From: Erpobdella octoculata
Taxonomy: Eukaryota; Annelida; Clitellata; Hirudinida; Erpobdellidae
DNA: 64,000 bases
Direction: 5' to 3'
NCBI GenBank assembly: GCA_963978895.1
Contig: OZ022238.1
Location: forward strand, 43,997,310 to 44,061,309
Shown piece after piece: positions 21,872 through 33,574 of this stretch. The notes under the pieces are model-generated. The model worked only from the letters and a program-made list of their open reading frames with translations, was not told the DNA's origin and searched no databases. The stretch's first letter is position 1; the number at the start of each line of letters is the position of its first letter. The position numbers were made by a program, and so were the translations under genes.

Positions 21872-24800
21872 TCATTTACTGACACCTTCAGTATCAGATG
21901 ATTTGGAGAAACACAACAGGAGTGGCCAAAAGAACAACGAGTTAAACCGAGATTCAAAGAAAGCATATTCAGGACGGCTTTTGGTATTCCTGTAGAGGCG
22001 TGATGCCTGACTGTGCCTGCACACTACCTGGAAAATATATTAAAACAATTTATCAACACCTATTTAAATAAATGTTAAATTACTTGAAAATCAATGATGC
22101 CTACTTCTGTGTTGGATGTGCAGTCTTTTGAAGACAGTGTCTCCTGCAAGTGAACTAGAGCCTCTGATTCTGAATCATCCTCACCACATACATCATCTAA
22201 CTTGAACAAATCGCAAGCCCTTGACGAATCAACTAGATTTTCTAGCTTCGTTCTTTTCCAGGGCAATGGAAATTTGTGATTTCTTGGAAACTGGAAAAGT
22301 TGAGCGGTGCGGACTAGATGGTTTCGTTCATTCAACAATTTCAAAAAGCCATTCATGGAAGATGAACTTGGTGGTAGAAGAGGCAAATTGATGCAAGGTT
22401 TTTCACCTGGTTTACTAGCAGTTACATGTTGTGTAGACAGTTTGAGTCCCTGAAATGTTTGTTTTGTCTTTATTAATCCTGCTTTAGAAAATTAATTGTT
22501 TCTAACGGAAAAAAACACCTACAATATCAATTGAGCTAGTAACTTTTTGCTCCGCCTCTGATTTGAAGTCAGGCTTTAACATCTGGTAGGATCTCATTTT
22601 AGTAGAGCCATTTTCTGGAGAACAAAAAAATTAACTTCATTTGAATAACACTAACTTCCATGTTTAACTAATATTTATGTCAAAGATTCACTATCTTATG
22701 ATAGTTAACTTTTTACTATTAAATATTTTTTGCAACGACAATAAATTGTACAAAGTACCTTTTCGAACCAATGGAAAGAGCATCTTAGCAATTTCTTTAT
22801 CGAGACGCAAGCTCTCTCTTTTAAATTGTTCGCCCTTTAGACATCTTTCACCATCAGTAGTTTGTACCTGCTGAGGATCAGGAAAATCCTCATGATCGCT
22901 TGTCTCTGTTTCTTGGGTTAAAACATTTAAATTTCTAAAAGAACTATCTAGACTAACAAAGCACAGAGGAAGAGTGCTTGCATGAACCTTTGATATTGAT
23001 GAAGAAAGTGCAGGTGGTTGAACAACAGTGTTTGCTTTTGATGTTGTTGATGTAATAGTGGCTGGTCGAACAACAGTGTTTGCTTTTGATGTTGTTGATG
23101 TAATAGTGGCTGGTCGAACAACAGTGTTTGCTTCTGATGTCAATGATGCTGCTTCCGATGTCAATGATGCTGCTTCCGATGTCAATGATGTTGCTTCTGA
23201 TGTTGATGATGTTGCTTCTGATGTTGATGATGTAAAAGTGGCTGGTTGAACAACAGTGTTTACGTCTGATGTCGATGATGTTGCTTCTGATGGTGATGGC
23301 CGATTGTCCACACTGGTAGGAGCTTGAACGACAGCTCTAGTGGAAGGCTGATCATCGACATTGATTGGCAGTTCCGCACCTGCAATGGCGGATGACTGAA
23401 CAGCTTCGTGCACTTCTAATGTCGTTGGAACCAGTTTGGGCGGTCGAGCGACTGATACAGACGGTTTCGAGCGAACGGGAGGCTGTAAGTTACTGTCATC
23501 GCTCAAATCAGAATCCAGACGAGGTATTTTGCTGACACGTTCATCTTCGGAAAGTATTTCAGTGCAATCAGAAACGTCTGTTTCGTCTGAATCTTCTTTT
23601 GGCACAGCTTTCTGCCTCGGTCGTTTTCTAGAAGAACCCCCCTGAGAACAAAAAAAAATTATCAAACTTATTAATCACAAATTGCAAAATTGACTCTTTC
23701 TGAAAATAAAAAATTGAAGAATAAATGAATACCATGAAAAGCCTTTTATATCTTCCATAGATCTGATTATCTGATCTTCCAACCAAATGTTCACGAGATA
23801 TTTTGGCCCACTGTCCAACTGAAAGATGAGTGAATATGTCAAAACAACATAGAGTTACAGGTCATACGAAAGCAAACTGCTGATCATAATGACGTCTAAG
23901 CTAATTCTGGGTTGCTGGTCAATGCAAGAATTTCCTGCCTACTTCCATTATTGTTATAAAAAAACTTCTTTTTTAAGAAGATTATAAACTAACTTTTTTA
24001 ACTACAAAAAATCTTTTATTAAAAAAAAAATATTACAAACCTAAGTTGTCTTCTAGAATAGCCTTCCTTAATATTTCATCTTCCTTTTTAGACCAATGAC
24101 CTGATATAAATGTCTTGTTTAAACCATTTGACCATCTGTGTGTTAGACAAATCATTTGTAGGCTGGTACATATGAATAAATTAAATAAGTAAATAAAATA
24201 AATGTTACCTTTCTCTGCATTGATTTGAATTTTTGTCTGACATCATAGAAGATACTTTCACCCAATTAGGACCATATAATGCAACAGCTCTTTCTAACTC
24301 CTGAGAAAATGATCAGTTATGTCATTTTTATAAAAAAAATTAATTCTTTATAAACAACTCAATTAGAACTTTAATAAAGTAAACAAATAACATTGTGAGT
24401 TACAATTAAGTTACAATGAAAACTAGTTAATTACAATGAATAACATTGTGAGTTACAATTAAGATACAATGGAAATTAGTTAATTACAATGAATAACATT
24501 GTGAGTTATAATTAAGTTACAATGGAAATTAGTTAATTACAATGAATAACATTGTGAGTTACAATTAAGTTACAATGGAAATTAGTTAATTACAATGAAT
24601 AACATTGTGAGTTACAATTAAGTTACAATGGAAATTAGTTAATTACAATGAATAACATTGTGAGTTATAATTAAGTTACAATGGAAATTAATTAATTACA
24701 ATGTCCTGCTTGCGAGTCCACCTTGTTCTTGAATAAAACTTCAGCTCAGTCTGTTCCCACCTGAATTGGCACAGTTCAGGTGATTTCGTCGTTACAGCTT

Positions 24801-27800
24801 TTGAAACTAAATTTAAAAAAAAGAAGAAATTAACAAGTTGTTGGGAACTTGAATAAATAATTTATTTTTGTAAACATTTGAATGTTTATAAAAAAAAATC
24901 TTTAAGAAAAACAACCTTGGCTCCATGGAATTTCTTTATATTTTTTAGCATATCTGTTGACAGATTTTTCTAAGAGCCTGTCTTCAGTAGCCGTCCATTT
25001 TCTGTTCAGTTGGATATTTTAAGTTATTATTTAAAAAAATCATATAATAAGACCTTATAAATCAAATGATGAAAATTAAAACTGCCAAAACTAACGAGTG
25101 AATCAGTGGATTGAAGATCGTTTGATATCTTATGAAACATTGAAACGCTGTCCTGTTGGTCTGAAAAATATAAAATTTAAAGGTAAATATCCCATCATAA
25201 AACGTCATGATGTTATGATATTGCAACATTAAACGTCGTGATATTATGGTACTTGCAAATTATGGCCAAGATTGGAATTTATGATCAATTTCCTGAACTT
25301 TCATAGTCTCATAAACGATATGTTGAGTCTAATTACAATCTCAATGGAGAAGTTGAATAAAACAAAAATGTTCACAACATAAAATAAAAGACTCACTCCC
25401 AACTGTTCGGCTATATCTTTCCATCTTCTTTTCTTGAATTCTTCAGCCAACTCAACCAATCTCGCATCTTCATTTGAAGTCCAATCTGATTTGTTGATCA
25501 ACGGATGTCCCTCTACCTTCCAAAACTGCTGACAGTAGTCAGCTGACTTTTCACCTTTCAACTGTCAAAAAAGTTTTTTTAGGATAATAAATTAATACCA
25601 TGTTTAATAAGAATTAAATCAAAAATGTAATCTAAACAATTTCTGAAATAAACATCAATTGAAGCAAAACTGATAATCTGCTATTGGTCAAAATAAAATA
25701 ACCTAGAAATTCATTATCAACTTCCATACTTAGATTAGAAATTAAACAGGAAAAAAGATAAAAAGAAAACAATGCACAACTTCCAATAAGAAAATAATAG
25801 TTTATATTCCTTAACACCAGGTATTTTAAGACTCAAATAGCAACATGTAGGAAATGCTAAAGTACTTCCTGTCATGGATCATAATTTAACCTTTTTTTAT
25901 TTCTCTACTACTATATCCAGGCTTGGAACTGGCTCTTTCACATGTTTTAGATTAAGTAGATTCTTACAGAACTTGTTTAAACTTGTGTTAAACTACGAGA
26001 TGAAGTATTTATTTTGATGAACTATGATCTCATCTATCGAAAAAAGTGAACAGTTCATTTCGAGCTGAACTTTTTTAAGTTTCAATTAAGAGGCCTCAAA
26101 CTAGTCACGATAATTTTTCCCGAAAAACTCAGACCACTATTTTTATCTCAAATTTCACTCGTTTCAAAACGAATCATGATTTAACATAACAAAACTTTCA
26201 TAATAATTAAATGTGAAGATATAAAAAAATGTTTTTTCTGAATAATCTTAAAATTCAATCACCACGGAAACATAAGAGGCGGACAATCTTAAAAATACTT
26301 TGACTTACATCAACATTTGCAATCTTCATCCAATCAACATCTTGATCATCATCAAGATTTCCAAAGATGATCTTAGTATCAGTGCATTCCCTGAGAAATA
26401 ATATACGAAAATTAAATTTTTTTGCTATTTAACGAAACAATTGTAAAAATGTTAAACGATGCAAAATAATCATAAAAAAGACGTGTTGTAAAAACTAGTT
26501 ATGAAACTATAAAAAACTCACTGTATCTTTTTGATTGCCACTTCTATTTTCCGCAAATTCTTCAAACTTTCGAAATGCTCTTTACTTCCATCTATTGCAT
26601 TTTCGTATTTTTCATATTCAATCTGCTTTCTATAAATTGAAAAAAAAAGATTCTATTTCAAACACATGAAAAATCTAAAAAAACAGCCTAAAACATTGAG
26701 AAATTTAATAGAAAAACAATTAAATCTTATTTATTATGAAACAAACCTGCTTAGGTGTGGACGAAGAAGTTTCTGCAAACGCTCGGCTTTTACCGATTTT
26801 ACTAGTGTCTCCTGCTCTTTTTCATCCCCTGATTTTTAATTGCAATAAAAAAATTTTTACACAAAACAAAAATAAACAAAACAATAAAAATATAAACCAA
26901 TAAAAATAGTATAAAATAATACAAAACAATAAAAATAGTATAAAACAATAAAAATAATATAAAACAATAAAAATTTTATAAAACAATAAAAATAGTACAA
27001 AACAATAAAATAGTAAACACAATAAAAATAGTATAAAACAATAAAAATAATACAAAACAATCAAAACAATAAGAATAATAAAAATAATAATAAAAACAAT
27101 AAAAATATTATAAAACAATAAAATAACACAAAACATTATAAATAGTATAAAACAATAAAATAATAAAAACCAATAAAAATAGTATAAAACAATAAAAATA
27201 ATATAAACAATACGAACAAGGCTTAAGAGGTTCGATGTTAGAATCGATGAATCCTGCTTCATTTTTTTTCATCGTCAGTGCGTTTGGTCTGGGAAACTGT
27301 CAAACAAAAACAAAAATTGAAGTACAAGCCACCTAAAGAAGCCTTGGGCACATTAGTAAAGCGGTCTCACAGCCCTTAAATTATCGAAATGTTCTACTAG
27401 AACATTAAACATACAGAGAAACAAGAAAGCGAGCTAAGAAAACTTGGTAAACAATGAATTATTATGCAAATTATATTAATATACATTTTTATTTTCCACC
27501 AGCATGAAGAAGAAATAATTGATGCTGACATTTCATCGCACTGTTTTGATTCAAATACAGCATCGTTTGTTAATATGATTAAATGTTCATAGTAGTTTTT
27601 TTATATGTTGAAGATCAAAAAATACATATACCGATCCTTGTAGCTCTTTAAAATAAGGAAAAGAAAAAAATGTAATGTTTCTGCGCTTGATTGTTCCTTG
27701 CTGTTCTTCGGGCAAATCACTAATCTCGTTCTTGATATTTTCCTGAAATATATTTTGAAACATTTATTTTTAAATTTAAGATAATAATTCTGAAGTCCAG

Positions 27801-30800
27801 TAATAAATCACCTCTAAATCTTATAAAATATTTAACACTGACTCGCTAATGGCGAGCTGGTCTCAAATCTGAATAAAAAAAGATGGAAAATAAAAAGAAA
27901 AAACGTATAAATTATCATTTAACAGATTAATATATTTATATTTAATTTCTACTCATCAACACTAATTTATTTTACAAACTTGAAAAAAAGAGCAAATGAT
28001 ACTAATGGTCACCATACCACAAACATTAACTTTGATAAGAATTACATTTTCTAGAAATTAAAAAATTTATTTTTGAACGTACCTGATGTTTTTTGTTAAC
28101 ATCCAACACTGCATTAATTTTTGCCAAAGCCTGACTGATCCACAATTGAGACTTTCTGTTCAGTGCAAGACAAAGTTCTAGGGGATCAACTGTCTCATCT
28201 TCAGTCTAAATTAAAAAACATTCAAATCATTTGAACAAAAAATAAGATAAAAAATAACATTTAAAACAAACATATTGATCTTGGCTATCTTCTTGAGCTT
28301 CCCTTTCTAAGGCCTGGTCATTTGCAATCGAATTTCTCCCTGGAAATCATAATAAAATTTTTTATAAAATATTATAAATGTCTAGAAGCCATTAACTTAT
28401 AATTTAAAAGTTGGGAAAAAATATCAGCCTATATGTACAGTATAAGTAGTACGACTTTATATTATAACTAGAAATAGCCCGTCAAAATTGACAAATTTTT
28501 TTTAAATCTTATTATATATTATTTTGCTATTGCAGGGCCACTCTTTTGATCTTTAGTACTGACAGTATACTATTGAGTTTTATTACACACCTGCGCGCAC
28601 TAATTTTATCAACTGCTGACTGCCGACCACCACGGCCGCCGCGTTATGCGAAATTGCTAACATACATACATACATACATACCTACATACGAACATAGGAA
28701 ATTATGTATGTTGATAGTACAAAAAGTATAAAAGTTAGTCAGTACCTCATTAAAAATGTTTCTAAAATTTTAAACACCGAATTAGTACTGCTGTCTCGCA
28801 ATACGAACGTATTGTTGAACCTACATTACAACTAACAACGTGCATAACGAATACGCCATCGGTCTACAAAATGACCGGGAAAAACGAAACAGGTCACACA
28901 GAACAAAAACCAAGCTATTTTTAGCTCCATGTAAACATCACTGCTTCTACATTAATTAGTTCGGTCGGCCAAGTGGCGTAGCTGAGATTTATGGCGCCCG
29001 GAGTAGTCAATAGAATGCGCCTCTAAAAATTTCCGTCTGTCCACTTTTTCTCCAAAAATAGCTGATGACTGGGGGAAGGGGTAGTCGTAGATACTTTTCC
29101 CAACATTTTTCGAAAACATTATACACTTTTGCCTCAAAAATACCTGGTGAATACCAGGGGGTAGTAGTAGGTACTTTTCCCAAAATTTCCACTGATATTG
29201 CGCCACTGGGTCGGCCAGCATATTTGTGTTGTTTTTGCTTGTTCTGTAAATAAAAATTGCAACCCACAAACCGAACGCTGCCTAAACGAAGATATGTTCA
29301 TTCTGTTATATAGAACTCATTTTACACAGGAAGTTATCTAATTGAGAAAACGCAAATATTGACGACAGGTGCCCGTCAGTGTTCATAATTCGGCAGCTAC
29401 TATTTGTTTGCAAATTAATTTTTCAATGATAATAAGTCATAAAATAAAAATAAAAACATTAACCACTCGATATGAGAAATATATGAGGATGGTAAATATA
29501 AAAACTTTCGAATGAAGAAGGAAAAATCTAAATATTTACAAATTTTTGACATGATTGGGTAACGGAAAGTTAGTTTTATTAAGAGTCAAAGGGTCTCAAC
29601 GTCGGCCAACGTATGGCTCAAGCAAGCACGCAAGCAAGCAAACACGGCGAAGTTAATATAAGGATTTAATAACTAAAAAGCACGCACTACTTTCCAACAC
29701 AATAATTAAAAAACATAAAACATCAGCACTGAAAAAAGTTAATTTGATTGATATGCTTAACTCCACTTCGCTAATTGCGAGCCAGTTCCATGCCTGGATA
29801 CAAGAAGTTTACTTCGAGATTTTCCACATACAGTCGAACCAGCTTATCTCGACCTCGGTTAGCTAGCCAACCCTGTTATGTCGACGCTTTTGATGAGAAA
29901 TTCACCAAATTCATATTTTATATATTTCCGCCATATTGGTCTTCGGTTATCTCGATCCGGGATGAGGAAAGCCAACACATAGATCAATTTCTCCATAAGA
30001 TAGAGAGACCATAGAGGTGAAAAACTGTATGTTTTCCTTCAACTCTAAACGCTAGGAAACGGCTCCTAAAAGGATCGATGCCGTTATGGGGTAGTTGTAT
30101 GTTTTTTTTTAAATTTTGTATATACAAATTTGTATCAATGTTAACATCCTTTGGTTTTTCAGAAGGAAATAAGATTTGGTTGGTCTGGAAATAAGTTTGC
30201 CCCATCGCCTCTTTAAATTTACGCCAATGGAAACATGGAACCATCACTATTTCACGACACTGTATCACTGTTTCTAGATTAACTGGAACAGTGATACAGT
30301 GTCCCTAATCTACGAACCAGTCTTTCCGAACAAAAAACCTTATTTCCAGAAGAAAATTCAAATTAGAAATAATTTCGAAAATGAGATTCGATTACCTCTC
30401 GCCCCCGGATATCAGCTATTCTTGAATGAAAAGTTCTTAGAGATAATTGTTGGCACCCATCTATCTGCCTAAATTTTTCTTGACTTTTCTCACCTTTCCC
30501 CTCCGGAGAAATGACAACTCAACGCCTATTCAAATAGCATTGCGTGGGAAAATACTTGATGTAATGTAAAGGGATCATAGATAGTCACACTGTATTTAGC
30601 GAAGGGCAGTTGATTAGTCCATATGCTGTAGTAGGTTGCGTCATTGCCATCACTATCTTATTATATATGCTTTTATTAGCTTTCACTTGTCCGGATGTCC
30701 ATGGGATGTCCGCGGACGTTTTTAACTTTGGGATATTATCATAAAATTCACCCACTTCAAAAAATCTACAGCTTAATTAAACAAAAATAAAATTTGAGAA

Positions 30801-32658
30801 GCAAAAACTATTAACAAATAAATTAAAGAACCATATTAATGACGGCCAAAATTTTGTTTTCTATTTTTACAATACGATGTCGCTATGAAATTGCATAACT
30901 GTCTTGAAAGCATGTTTTAATTTTATAAATTAACTTTCACTTGCTTAGTTGTCGCTCACCCTTAAAACAATAACCGACGAAACCGGGTAACGTGATCTGA
31001 TACTAATCTGTATCATAATGCCGTTGTTTTTAAAACTAGGAGCATATTGCTTTCGTGCCTTTGATGTTACCCACCGTTACCAGGGACGTCAATTGGGGGT
31101 AGCAGGGGGTCACTTCCCCCTGACGTTTGAGTGAGCCATCTGAGGTAGTTTTTGGGCCCCCAAAAATCAATATTGTGCCCCAAAATGGGTTGAGAAGGGT
31201 AAAGGTAAAACTTGAGATGTTTGTGGAGGGCCTTTTTCTAGGTAGGTGGGCCCCCTACGACGGTGAAATGGGCCCCTCTAAGAAGAAACGTGAGAGTTCT
31301 TAAAATTGTCTTGGAAAATGGGAAAGTGGCCCCCGGCATCAGCTTTTTTGGGAGCAAAAATGAAAAGAGGGTTTCGAAAAAGTTGGATTTTTTAAGAAAT
31401 TGGTCGGCCCTCGGAACAAGCTGTCCCCAAGGTTTTGCTGAAATGACGTCCCTGACCCAGGGAAAATATCAAACAAGACTTGTTTGGGGCGGCAGCAGAC
31501 CACACTAAAGATAACCCCAAAGTAGAACATATGTGGTAGCAAGTGACTCATCTATATACATTTAAAATAAGTCGCTAAATGTGTTGCTGAGCACTAAACT
31601 CGAGAACGGCTGGACCAAATACTACGAAATTTTTACAAAAACATAGAACTTATTAAGGAAAAAGTTTATATATATATATTTTTTAAATATCGGATCATTA
31701 TTTTATTTTTATGAGCTAACAACCTTCGAGGCTGGGAGCGGGAGAGCGAGAAAGAGTAAGCGAGGATGGCAACTAGAGCGAGCTGGAGTGAAAGAGCAAG
31801 CGGGGATAGAAACAGGAGCGAGAGAGAAAGAAAAAAAGCGAGAAAAAACTATATTAAAATCTCTAAAAACCGCGGGCAACGACGGATAACCCCTCTAGTA
31901 GTTTAAATATTATTGACGCCAAGTTAGAGTTTTCGGCAACTAAACTTTAACTAATTTATTCAATCAATTACATAATACATTATACTACTGACTACTCTGC
32001 GATAAAAAATGCAGTTATCATCAACACACATAATTTCCTATGTCTGTATATAGGTATGTTAGCAATTTCGCATAACGAGGCGGCCGCGGTGGACAGCAGT
32101 CTGTAGTTGCTAAAATTAATGCGCGCAGGCATGTAATAAAAGTTATTACGCGATTGTAAACTGTCAGTCCTAAAGATCATAAGAGGTGGTACTACAATCG
32201 CAAAATAATATATAGATTTTAAAAAATCCGTCATTAATTGCCTATTTTGTAAAGTTATGTAAATTCGAAACGGTTTCAGCGGGAGCATTTTACCAAAGGA
32301 TGAATACAAAATAAATCGAAATTTGGGCTAAAGATTCAGCAACTAAACTAAAATTTGTCAACTTAAAGTTTAACCATAAACTATACACGAATCAATAATC
32401 ATAATGAGATAACATTTAACTTATTGATTACAATTGCTTCATGTCGAAACAAATTTAACAAATAAGTAGTTCAGAACAAGAACGAACGACCAAAACACCT
32501 GCATGAAATTCTTCAAAGTCAAAGTCTGCTTCTGTAAGCGGACTGCATGGCTGGATGTCCAACGACAGCAAACAAAGACTACTATATGAGTTTTTAAAAT
32601 CGGCATCTGCCTTTTTTAATTTTGCAATCTCTTCGTAAAGAAGCTCCTGTTCATACAT
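21872..32658 (-). CDS. SNAPC4: snRNA-activating protein complex subunit 4-like protein, tandem copy B (4.5 Myb repeats), 19 exons
   Basis: A second complete SNAPC4-like gene, upstream of and in tandem with copy A. Exons: 32499-32658, 28272-28339, 28083-28205, 27632-27742, 27218-27296, 26747-26828, 26522-26629, 26309-26390, 25397-25561, 25096-25160, 24916-25001, 24700-24806, 24209-24300, 24041-24135, 23733-23818, 22759-23641, 22523-22614, 22105-22449, 21872-22027. The total is 2985 nt, 994 aa plus stop, all phases matching. Exon 1 encodes MYEQELLYEEIAKLKKAD, aligned to MEVELLNEDIEKLKRAE in copy A. Motifs: PLELCLALNRKSQLW, PYFKELQG, half repeat DWMKIANVD, Ra (about 292-348), Rb (350-406), Rc (406-457) and Rd (457-503) with GQWAKISREHLVGRSDNQ. 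The linker (504-797) is one long exon with an NLS-like SRKRPRQK, an acidic patch and tandem Ser/Thr-rich repeats (TSEA and TTSKANTVVRPA units). Copy A's extra exon (9382-9515) has no counterpart. The C-terminal block is nearly identical to A. The last donor could instead be at 22084. Confidence 0.88.
23010..23275 (-). repeat. In-frame minisatellite encoding Ser/Thr-rich repeats in the SNAPC4 B linker
   Basis: Direct repeats of 15 and 54 bp (TGTTGCTTCTGATGT and GTTGAACAACAGTGTTTGC-type words on the plus strand) translate on the minus strand to TSEA units and to two copies of TITSTTSKANTVVRPA. Unit lengths are multiples of three, so copy number can vary without a frameshift. Copy A has instead a two-fold SAPSASDD repeat and a poly-Asp run. 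Confidence 0.75.
24386..24700. repeat. 53-bp minisatellite, about six copies, abutting exon 12 of SNAPC4 copy B
   Basis: The unit begins AATAACATTGTGAGTTACAA and continues TTAAGTTACAATGGAAATTA GTTAATTACAATG. It occupies most of intron 12 and ends exactly at the exon 12 donor. On the minus strand each unit carries CATT-GTAATTAA, the same bases as the real splice site ACATT/GTAATTAA. Confidence 0.9.
26848..27212. repeat. Low-complexity minisatellite (AAAACAATAAAAATAGTAT-type units) in intron 5 of copy B
   Basis: Irregular units of about 15-19 bp fill the whole intron between exons 5 and 6. A 146-codon minus-strand frame of Phe, Leu, Ile and Tyr runs through it but is purely a composition effect. 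Confidence 0.85.
28470..28720 (+). repeat. Dispersed (ACAT)n-containing repeat, copy 2 (intron 1 of gene B)
   Basis: The longest-reading copy of the family also present at 16905-17105 and inverted at 32010-32245. It has the shared core GCGAAATTGCTAACATACAT, a microsatellite at 28661-28690 and the end ATAGGAAATTATGTATGT. It lies about 130 bp upstream of exon 2, the position matching that in gene A, so it probably predates the duplication. Confidence 0.7.
28971..29208. mobile_element. hAT-type MITE, 238 bp, 8-bp target-site duplication
   Basis: It starts AAGTGGCG and ends CGCCACTG (inverse CAGTGGCG, a terminus common in hAT MITEs). GGTCGGCC at 28963-28970 and at 29209-29216 is a perfect 8-bp duplication. 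The interior has two related words (AGCTGATGACTGGGGG and GTGAATACCAGGGGGTAGTA, each followed by ACTTTTCCCAA); the former resembles sequence near 33900. Located in intron 1 of gene B. Confidence 0.85.
30256..30303. repeat. Perfect hairpin, 17-bp arms
   Basis: GACACTGTATCACTGTT (30256-30272) and its exact reverse complement (30287-30303) flank a 14-base loop. A CAGTCGAACC terminus-like word lies upstream at about 29832, so this may be part of a decayed Tc1/pogo-type element, but no matching far end was found. Confidence 0.7.
31081..31454. mobile_element. Small DNA-transposon remnant with CAGGGACGTCA inverted ends
   Basis: CAGGGACGTCA (31081-31091) and TGACGTCCCTG (31444-31454) are perfect 11-bp inverted termini enclosing 374 bp rich in GGGCCCC words. 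No target duplication was recognised. The same end occurs singly at 6318-6328, with GCTGAAATGACG shared by 31437 and 7437. It lies in intron 1 of gene B. Confidence 0.6.
31720..31898 (+). mobile_element. Helitron-like 3' terminal fragment ending CTAG/T
   Basis: A GAGCGAGAAAGAG-type block is followed by AAACCGCGGGCAACGACGG and the end CCCCTCTAG before T. This is the same block and GGGCAA-type end as at 13.1 kb, and matches the CTRR terminus of Helitrons with insertion before T. The 5' end is not defined. Confidence 0.5.
32010..32245 (-). repeat. Dispersed (ACAT)n-containing repeat, copy 3, inverted (intron 1 of gene B near exon 1)
   Basis: Its reverse complement carries CACCTCTTATGATCTTTAGG, GCGCGCATTAATTTTAGCAA, GTTATGCGAAATTGCTAACA and the end ATAGGAAATTATGTGTGT, as in the 28.5-kb copy. 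The microsatellite has decayed. Confidence 0.7.
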
Positions 32659-33570
32659 TTAACAACGTTAACTAACCGGCCTAAACAGAACGAAAAATCA
32701 AAACAACAACTTGCCGGTTATGTGGTAAACAAACATAGATATAATAATAAATACATTGTTTAAATAATTTTGCTAATAAAATGGTAATCAATTTATGACT
32801 TCTTTATTAATTTAAAATCTAAATGTAATTTTTTCAATAAAATGCATCGTTAGCAGCCGCTCAAAAAACAATAAAATCTTTTAAAAGCCGCTCTAGCATA
32901 GGATCATATCTATGCATAGGATGCACACTACGAGCACAAGCGCAATTGATATACCCAGATAAACATGACAACTGAGAAGAGTCAACTTAAGTAGTAAAGT
33001 TAAAACGTTTTATTACTGAGAGATAATGTTATTTAAGGTTTTTACTTTAGTTTCTGTTTCAATTTCTATTAATAGAAATCCCCCACTTTCGGTTTTTCTT
33101 TCTAATTTTGAGCTTATTTTGACTTCAATTTTATTTGAGTTTTTATACGTTTCAGTTTTAATTAATTTTTATTCCAATTTTTTATAAACTTTTATTTAGG
33201 TTACAATCTCTGTTTGTGTGTGTGTGGCTTTCTCTGTACGCAAATCTTGCAAGTGAAATTTAACCAGCTTTTTGACTAGCTAGGAAGCTGAATTTTCAGC
33301 ATATCTTTATATTGGATGACAAGACATGATTCAATTAAAAAAAAAACGTAATTTGAACATCTTTCGTATACATACACACATACACACAGACAGACACACA
33401 TCGAGTGTATTTGAAATCAAAGTTTGTGTTAAAAACTCGTTTTTTCCTTTACTTGTTTTTAAATTATACTAACCATGCATATTGCAATATTTTTACAAAT
33501 AATGCCATACATTGATTTTCATGAATGATCAGTGTTGGATAGTATAAATGGTAAGTAGGCGGAATTGCAG
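32659..33570. other. 5' flank of SNAPC4 copy B and gene-free DNA
   Basis: No gene found. A possible splice acceptor (TTCGTTCTGTTTAG on the minus strand) lies about 30 bases upstream of the copy B ATG and might join a 5' UTR exon or a trans-spliced leader; this cannot be decided from sequence. Confidence 0.5.
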
Positions 33571-33574
33571 TAAC

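Noticed and set aside
24386..24700. CRISPR-like spaced repeats
   Set aside because: Head-to-tail 53-bp minisatellite without unique spacers, inside an intron of a eukaryotic gene.
26822..27262. 146-codon frame rich in Phe, Leu, Ile and Tyr (would look like a membrane protein)
   Set aside because: It reads an AT-rich intronic minisatellite in SNAPC4 copy B between exons 5 and 6.
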